Shown in pieces: positions 5,699 through 9,678 of a stretch of 9,678 nt of DNA (position 1 is the first letter of the stretch; the number at the start of each line of letters is the position of its first letter). The position numbers were made by a program, and so were the translations under genes. The notes beneath the pieces are model-generated. The model searched no databases and was not told the origin of the DNA. It saw only the letters and a list, made by a program, of their open reading frames with translations. Origin of the DNA: Planctomycetaceae bacterium (GTDB lineage: Bacteria > Planctomycetota > Planctomycetia > Pirellulales > UBA1268); assembly GCA_947464585.1 (NCBI GenBank), contig CANHYS010000041.1, forward strand, positions 1 to 9,678, read 5' to 3'.

Positions 5699-6334
5699 TT
5701 ACCTCACCGCGCCCGTTGGTGCCGCGGTCCGGACCGGGCGGCCAGAAACCGGCGCCGCCGCACCGTGCCGGTCGTTCGCGAACTCCAGGTGCAACTGCTG
5801 GCTGCCGTCCGGCGCGGTGCCAAGCTCGCGAAACAACTGGCTCGGCTGGATGTCGCGGTTGTGCTGGTATTTTTCGCTGGAGTATTCGGTGATGTCGCCG
5901 GCGATCTCATGGAAGAAGATCTGGCAGATCGGCACGCCGGGATAGATCTTCACCGGCTGCACGGCAAACATCTCCAGCGTCCAGTAACCGCAGAAGCCGA
6001 CGTCGCCGAAGCCGGCGGTCACGTGCACGAACAGCCCGAGCCGCCCGATCGAGCTGCGGCCCTCGATCATCGGCACGTAGTTGTGGGTCTCCGTCCGCTC
6101 CACCGTGCGGCCCAGATAGAGCTGGTTGGGCGTGAGCACCAGCCCTTCCTCAGGAATCCGGATGCGTTCCACGCGGTTGCTCTTCCGCATGTCGAGCACC
6201 ACCTCTTCATAGACGAGCAGTTCGTCGTGGAGCGAGAGGTTGTAGCTGTTGGGGTTGAGCCGGTTTTCGTCGAACGGCTCGATGATGATGTTGGTGCCGA
6301 GTTGCTGCCTGATCTCGTTGCCGGAGAGGATCAT
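5699..6334 (-). CDS. dcd: dCTP deaminase (possibly bifunctional DCD-DUT)
   Basis: Deaminates dCTP to dUTP for thymidylate synthesis in the cytoplasm, as a trimer. The 211-residue frame has the family core Glu-Gly-Arg-Ser-Ser-Ile-Gly-Arg-Leu-Gly (91-100), His104-Val-Thr-Ala-Gly-Phe, and the catalytic Glu121 in Thr-Leu-Glu; Ser95 and Arg98 match substrate-binding positions. Lys155-Tyr156 lies in the C-terminal nucleotide-closing segment. The stretch Thr-Ala-Gly-Phe-Gly-Asp-Val-Gly-Phe is closer to bifunctional deaminase/dUTPase enzymes than to the E. coli Thr-Ala-His form, so it may release dUMP directly; this is inference. The last 40 or so residues are Ala/Pro-rich and look like an extra tail. 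The frame is open up to 6382, but Met at 6334 (Met-Ile-Leu-Ser-Gly) matches family starts and has GAAGGG upstream. The small membrane protein gene and aspS follow. Confidence 0.93.
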   Translation of the reverse strand: MILSGNEIRQQLGTNIIIEPFDENRLNPNSYNLSLHDELLVYEEVVLDMRKSNRVERIRIPEEGLVLTPNQLYLGRTVERTETHNYVPMIEGRSSIGRLGLFVHVTAGFGDVGFCGYWTLEMFAVQPVKIYPGVPICQIFFHEIAGDITEYSSEKYQHNRDIQPSQLFRELGTAPDGSQQLHLEFANDRHGAAAPVSGRPVRTAAPTGAVR

Positions 6335-6426
6335 GGGTGGTGCCCTTCCCAAAACAAACGTGCGGGAGCGAACCGGAGGCAATCAGAATCGCGGAGCAGG
6401 CCGAATCAAGACCGACGAGGAACGCG

Positions 6427-6455
6427 ATTGTATGCTCTGCGGGTCGCAGTGCCCA
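6427..6455 (-). promoter_or_regulatory. Candidate promoter for dcd
   Basis: On the minus strand TGGGCA (6450-6455, four of six matches) and TACAAT (6427-6432, five of six) are separated by 17 bp. Transcription would start near 6420, with a leader of about 86 nt to the dcd ATG. It lies in the 176-bp gap after nth, so dcd, the small membrane protein gene and aspS could form a unit separate from nth. This rests on consensus match only. Confidence 0.4.
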
Positions 6456-6510
6456 TGACCCCGGGCCGCGAATTTTTGCCTCCGCAGTCACAGCGGACCG
6501 CAGGCTGTTT

Positions 6511-7200
6511 TTACCGCTTCTTTGTGGTCGGCTTCACGCCGACACGCGGACAGAGATCGGCCAGCGGGCAGTCCTCGCACCGCGGCCGCCGGGCGGTGCA
6601 CACCGTGCGGCCGTGCTCGATCAGACGATGACTGAACGCGATCCAGTGCGATTTCGGGATCACGGCGATCAGGTCGCGTTCGGCCTTCACCGCGTCGGCG
6701 TGGCGGGTCAGCCCCAGCCGCCGCGAGATGCGGCCCACGTGTGTATCGACGACCACCCCCGACGGGAGGCCGAACCCGCTGCCGAGCACGACATTGGCGG
6801 TTTTGCGGCCCACGCCCGGCAGCCGGACGAGTTCCTCGAGCGCACGGGGCACCTCGCCCCCGTGCCGCTCCACGAGCGCCTGGCAACAGCCGCGGATGTT
6901 CTTGGCCTTGGCCCGGAAGAACCCCGTGGAGCGCACCACGGCCTCCACCTCAGCCTGGCTCGCCGCCGCCAGCGCCGCGGCCGTGGGCCAGCGGTCAAAG
7001 AGACTGCCCGTCACGGCGTTCACCCGCTTGTCGGTGCACTGGGCCGAGAGAATCGTGGCGATGAGCAGCTGAAATGGGCTGGCAAAATCGAGCGAACAAT
7101 GCGCCTGCGGATAGCACTTGGCCAGCCGCCTCGCTACGGCCGCCCCCTGATCCTGGCCCCCCAGCCCCGCCTGTTTTCTGCCCCGCTTGCTACTATTCAT
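6511..7200 (-). CDS. nth: Endonuclease III (DNA glycosylase/AP lyase)
   Basis: Base-excision repair enzyme that removes oxidised pyrimidines and cleaves the abasic site. The 229 residues are slightly longer than the usual 210 or so because of a basic N-terminal extension of about 20. The core begins with Phe-Gln-Leu-Leu-Ile-Ala-Thr-Ile-Leu-Ser-Ala-Gln-Cys-Thr-Asp (43-57). The helix-hairpin-helix Leu-Pro-Gly-Val-Gly-Arg-Lys-Thr-Ala carries the catalytic Lys133, and Val-Asp-Thr-His-Val-Gly-Arg carries the catalytic Asp152. The [4Fe-4S] cluster ligands Cys201, Cys208, Cys211 and Cys217 show the exact C-x6-C-x2-C-x5-C spacing. All key residues are present. The ATG at 7200 is the only good Met before the core; its ribosome-binding site is weak. 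The gene diverges from the DUF309 operon across 47 bp; dcd lies 176 bp downstream. Confidence 0.97.
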   Translation of the reverse strand: MNSSKRGRKQAGLGGQDQGAAVARRLAKCYPQAHCSLDFASPFQLLIATILSAQCTDKRVNAVTGSLFDRWPTAAALAAASQAEVEAVVRSTGFFRAKAKNIRGCCQALVERHGGEVPRALEELVRLPGVGRKTANVVLGSGFGLPSGVVVDTHVGRISRRLGLTRHADAVKAERDLIAVIPKSHWIAFSHRLIEHGRTVCTARRPRCEDCPLADLCPRVGVKPTTKKR

Positions 7201-7247
7201 TGTTCACGCCGTGCTCAAACTCCGCTTTCCGCTTTCCGCGAGCCCCC

Positions 7248-7646
7248 ATGGACGCCCCCGACTACGAACCCCTCTACCTGCAGGGAATCGAGAAATTCAA
7301 CGAATGCGACTACTACGAGAGCCATGAGGTCTGGGAGGAACTCTGGACTGAATACCGGGGGCCTTCGCGAAAGTTTTATCAGGGACTCATCCAGGCTGCC
7401 GTGGCCCTCTATCATTTTGGCAACGGCAACATCCGCGGGGCCCGCAAACTCCACAAAAGCGTGCACGGCTACCTCGAACCCTACAGTCCGCACCACCTGG
7501 GGCTCGACGTGACGGCCTTCCTCGCAGCGTTTGACACCTGCCTCGTCGAGGTGGCCGCCAGCACTGAAGAATTCCCAACCATCGAACTCAACCCCGACCT
7601 CCTGCCCGAAATTCACCTCGACCCGCCACCCCAGGCCGCCTGTTAA
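7248..7646 (+). CDS. DUF309 family protein
   Basis: This 132-residue cytoplasmic protein belongs to the DUF309 family, which has no established biochemical role. The helical signature is clear: Tyr23-Glu-Ser-His26-Glu27-Val-Trp29-Glu30-Glu-Leu-Trp33, then Phe-Tyr-Gln-Gly-Leu-Ile-Gln-Ala-Ala-Val-Ala (43-53), and Arg-Lys-Leu-His (66-69). The conserved His/Glu/Trp cluster suggests a metal or ligand site, as has been supposed for the family. The C-terminus is a Pro/Glu/Asp tail. The frame is open from 7074, but the earlier part overlaps nth and is low-complexity, so ATG 7248 is the better start. There is no Shine-Dalgarno sequence before it, so it may be on a very short leader. It is the first gene of a plus-strand operon; the LON-domain gene begins five bases after its stop. 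Confidence 0.85.
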   Translation: MDAPDYEPLYLQGIEKFNECDYYESHEVWEELWTEYRGPSRKFYQGLIQAAVALYHFGNGNIRGARKLHKSVHGYLEPYSPHHLGLDVTAFLAAFDTCLVEVAASTEEFPTIELNPDLLPEIHLDPPPQAAC

Positions 7647-7651
7647 GCACC

Positions 7652-8338
7652 ATGTCTGACGAACCGCTGGCCTTCTCCCCCGATCAGTTTTCCGGCCAGG
7701 CACGCGTCTTTCCGTTGCCCAACCTGGTGATGTTTCCCCACGTGATGCAGGCGCTCCACATCTTCGAACCGCGGTATCTGGCGATGTTCGAGGAGGCCAT
7801 TCAAGACGACCGTCTGATCGCGTTGGGGCTGCTGGAGCCCGGCTGGGAACAGCACTACGAAGAACGCCCCAAGCTGCATTCCACCGCCTGCCTCTGCCGG
7901 ATCGCCACCCAGCAGCGGACGCCGCAGGGCACCTACAACGTGTTGCTCCTGGGGGTGCGTCGCCTGCGACTCATCCGCGAGCTTCCCGCCACGAATCCGT
8001 TCCGCGTGGTCGAGTCGGAGATCCTCGAAGACCACGAGCCGGAAGATCCCGAGGCCGCGGCCCGACTCCAACAGCAGCTTCTGGCCGCCTTCAAGCGATC
8101 CATGCCGAAGATTCCACAGGCATACGAGCAGCTCGACCAGTTGCTGGGCAGCCAGATCACGCTCGGCATGCTCTGCGACATCGTCTCCTACACGCTCGAC
8201 CTCGACTTCGACACGAAGCTGCGACTGCTGGCGGAATGCGACGTCTTCCGCCGCGTCCGCCTCCTCATGGAGGCGATCGAATCCCGCGGCGCGGCCGGCA
8301 GTGGCCGTGTATTTCCGCCTGACTTCAGCGTGAATTAG
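7652..8338 (+). CDS. LON substrate-binding domain protein (no protease domain)
   Basis: This 228-residue cytoplasmic protein consists of the LON N-terminal (substrate-binding) domain only. It starts with [11 protein letters not shown] (19-29), then Leu-His-Ile-Phe-Glu-Pro-Arg-Tyr (35-42), the family hallmark. A later beta-strand segment is [10 protein letters not shown] (95-104), and a helical bundle fills about 133-208. The AAA+ ATPase and Ser/Lys protease domains of true Lon are absent; the gene is complete, not truncated. Stand-alone LON-domain proteins are common in bacteria and their function is mostly unknown. The ATG lies five bases after the DUF309 stop with no separate ribosome-binding site, so translation is probably coupled. 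folE starts about 20 bases further on. The pairing with DUF309 and folE suggests shared expression, not a known shared pathway. Confidence 0.9.
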   Translation: MSDEPLAFSPDQFSGQARVFPLPNLVMFPHVMQALHIFEPRYLAMFEEAIQDDRLIALGLLEPGWEQHYEERPKLHSTACLCRIATQQRTPQGTYNVLLLGVRRLRLIRELPATNPFRVVESEILEDHEPEDPEAAARLQQQLLAAFKRSMPKIPQAYEQLDQLLGSQITLGMLCDIVSYTLDLDFDTKLRLLAECDVFRRVRLLMEAIESRGAAGSGRVFPPDFSVN

Positions 8339-8358
8339 GGTGTGGTAGGATGCCGCTC

Positions 8359-8982
8359 ATGAAGACCGGATCACCCTCCTGCGATGCCGATATCCCCGAC
8401 CGCGGCGATCACGCCGTCGATCATGCCCGCATCGAACGGGCCGTTCGCGAGATCCTGCTGGCTGTGGGTGAAAATCCCGATCGCGAGGGCCTCTTGGAAA
8501 CACCGGCCCGCGTGGCCCGCATGTATGCCGAGATGTTCAGCGGACTGCACGCCGACCCGAAGGTGCATCTCCGCAAGGCGTTCACCGAAAAATACGACGA
8601 GATCGTGCTCGTCCGCGACATCGCCTTCAACAGCGTCTGCGAACACCACCTCCTCCCCTTCATGGGGCACGCCCACATCGGCTACCTGCCAAACGGTCGC
8701 GTGCTGGGCCTGAGCAAGCTGGCCCGCGTGGTGGAGGATCTGTCGCACCGCCCGCAGGTGCAGGAACGGATGACCGAACAGATCGCCGACCTGCTCGTGC
8801 ACGATCTCGGGGCCAAGGGCGTGGCCGTGGTGGTCGAGGCCTCGCACACCTGCATGACGATCCGCGGCGTGCGGAAGCCCGGGAGCGTCTGCGTGACGTC
8901 GGCGATGAAGGGACTCTTCCGGTCAAACATCTCCAGCCGCGCCGAAGTGATGTCGCTGATATACGGGGGCCGATCGCAATGA
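8359..8982 (+). CDS. folE: GTP cyclohydrolase I (FolE type IA)
   Basis: Converts GTP to 7,8-dihydroneopterin triphosphate, the first step of tetrahydrofolate synthesis and a source for queuosine-type precursors. The 207-residue protein carries the zinc ligands Cys94 and His97 in [10 protein letters not shown], and Cys165 in [15 protein letters not shown] (117-123) and Ser-His-Arg-Pro-Gln-Val-Gln-Glu-Arg (129-137) are standard family blocks. An N-terminal segment of about 18 residues is variable. ATG 8350 is also in frame; I prefer 8359 because TAGGA lies eight bases before it, while 8350 has AGG directly abutting. The gene is third in the operon, and its TGA overlaps the ATG of a 12-codon mini-ORF. 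Confidence 0.97.
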   Translation: MKTGSPSCDADIPDRGDHAVDHARIERAVREILLAVGENPDREGLLETPARVARMYAEMFSGLHADPKVHLRKAFTEKYDEIVLVRDIAFNSVCEHHLLPFMGHAHIGYLPNGRVLGLSKLARVVEDLSHRPQVQERMTEQIADLLVHDLGAKGVAVVVEASHTCMTIRGVRKPGSVCVTSAMKGLFRSNISSRAEVMSLIYGGRSQ

Positions 8983-9017
8983 CCTTCGCTGCGCCGGCCG
9001 CGGAGTCGTGCGGATGA
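8979..9017 (+). CDS. Putative 12-codon coupling mini-ORF
   Basis: ATG at 8979-8981 overlaps the folE TGA (ATGA), and the TGA of this 12-codon frame at 9015-9017 overlaps the ATG of the membrane protein gene (ATGA again). GGGGG lies nine bases before its ATG, and the ribosome-binding site of the next gene lies inside it. It may pass ribosomes from folE to the membrane protein gene without the peptide itself mattering. With so few codons, a chance open frame cannot be excluded. Confidence 0.3.
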   Translation: MTFAAPAAESCG

Positions 9018-9678
9018 GGCTGCTCGTCGATTTTCTCTGCCGCTTTGGCTGGGGCCTGTCGGTGGCCCTGGTGCTCACGCCTGCGTCGCTCGTGCCCGCC
9101 GGCTTCTTCCGCGTGAACATGCTCGTTGTGCTGGGCCTTGCGACCTTCGCAGCGCTGCTCTGCGGGCAGGCAATCCCCGACCACGCCTGGCTGCTGCCGG
9201 CGGCGGCGGCCGTGACCGCGTGGATGGCGAGCATCGCCTGGTTCGCCGAGCGGACACGACCGGGCATCGTGCTCTGCGTGATCACGGCGCTCTTGCTGGC
9301 TGCCGCGACGGCGGTCGTGCAGGTCGCGGCCGACGGCACGCTGACGCGGGGCTGGGCGCACGTCGGCGTCGCACTGCTCTCAGGGCTCGTCACCGGGCTT
9401 ACCGTCCATGCCATGCTGCTTGGGCACTGGTATCTGAACGCTCCCGGCATGCGGGTTGACGTGTTGCGGCGGATGATCGACATCGCCCTCGCAGCCTGGG
9501 GCGTGCAACTGGTGGTGGCGACGGCCGCGGCACTGCCGGCGGGTGCGCTGGCTGCCGGCGCCGACGGTAGCCCAACGACCATGGCCCTCGTCTCACTGCG
9601 GTGGCTCGCCGGGCTCGCCGGGCTGCCCGTCCTGCTCTGGCTCAGCCGAAAAACCCTCGACATCCCCAACACCCAGAG
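9014..9678 (+). CDS. Polytopic membrane protein, function unknown (3' end cut by window)
   Basis: I do not recognise a named family. The frame has no stop for 221 codons to the window edge and is strongly hydrophobic, with about seven membrane helices at roughly residues 11-30, 35-52, 58-77, 84-103, 115-137, 153-175 and 190-210. The most distinctive piece is Met-Leu-Leu-Gly-His-Trp-Tyr-Leu-Asn-Ala-Pro-Gly (134-145) at the end of helix 5; its His138 could be a functional or haem/quinone-type ligand, but that is speculation. GGAG eight bases before the ATG supports the start at 9014. It follows folE by 31 bases and is likely cotranscribed with DUF309, LON-domain and folE. The opposite strand has a 249-residue open frame of low-complexity Ala/Ser/Arg composition, which I treat as a shadow. 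Confidence 0.8.
   Translation, partial: MRLLVDFLCRFGWGLSVALVLTPASLVPAGFFRVNMLVVLGLATFAALLCGQAIPDHAWLLPAAAAVTAWMASIAWFAERTRPGIVLCVITALLLAAATAVVQVAADGTLTRGWAHVGVALLSGLVTGLTVHAMLLGHWYLNAPGMRVDVLRRMIDIALAAWGVQLVVATAAALPAGALAAGADGSPTTMALVSLRWLAGLAGLPVLLWLSRKTLDIPNTQ

Noticed and set aside
6478..6512. Terminator-like hairpin followed by TTTTT on the plus strand, at the end of nth
   Set aside because: The T-run is on the wrong side for nth, no plus-strand gene lies upstream, and the stem is interrupted by mismatches.
5453..6631. 392-codon open frame on the plus strand
   Set aside because: Antisense to dcd and the small membrane protein; its protein is a His/Arg/Val-rich mirror of dcd codons without recognisable motifs.
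8923..9672. 249-codon open frame on the minus strand
   Set aside because: Low-complexity Ala/Ser/Arg/Thr protein with no domain, antisense to a membrane protein frame that has a good ribosome-binding site and helices. It is an effect of G/C-rich third codon positions.

Overview
The window looks like chromosomal sequence from a high-GC, Gram-negative-type bacterium. A planctomycete of the Pirellulales kind is my best guess. This is inference from the gene mix: a secreted sulfatase beside a secreted sugar-hydrolase-like beta-propeller, a FadL-type outer-membrane barrel, a DUF309/LON-domain pair, and strong G/C at third codon positions that produces many long spurious antisense ORFs. No rRNA, CRISPR array, insertion sequence, integrase or phage gene was seen.

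Left part (1-2043). On the minus strand lie a secreted five-bladed beta-propeller protein (glycoside-hydrolase-like) and, downstream of it, the start of an arylsulfatase cut by the window edge. The sulfatase has its own good sigma70-type promoter in the 112-bp gap. Together they suggest breakdown of a sulfated polysaccharide. Divergent from them, on the plus strand, is a small secreted protein of unknown function with an exact 29-residue internal periodicity. It is closed by a perfect 16-bp-stem rho-independent terminator.

Middle (2044-3634). A FadL/OmpP1-like outer-membrane protein is preceded by a 12-bp inverted repeat and by a run of eight G in its ribosome-binding region. It ends 4 bp from the 3' end of a convergent tRNA-Val(TAC).

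Right-middle (3634-7200, minus strand). Order of transcription is nth (endonuclease III), then dcd (dCTP deaminase), a 64-residue two-helix membrane protein, aspS (aspartyl-tRNA synthetase, GTG start), a terminator, then tRNA-Val. dcd, the small protein and aspS look like one transcription unit; nth is 176 bp upstream of dcd and a candidate dcd promoter lies in that gap.

Right end (7248-9678, plus strand). A compact operon diverges from nth across only 47 bp: a DUF309 protein, a LON-substrate-binding-domain protein, folE (GTP cyclohydrolase I), and a polytopic membrane protein that runs off the window. A 12-codon mini-ORF with ATGA overlaps at both ends bridges folE and the membrane protein.

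There is no stretch over 300 bases without a gene. The longest gaps are 1940-2210 (terminator, inverted repeat, G-run) and 1243-1480 (direct repeat, hairpin). Most of the window is ordinary housekeeping. The least explained items are the periodic secreted protein, the inverted repeat plus G-run before the outer-membrane gene, and the small or unknown membrane proteins. I do not see a clear new multi-gene system.
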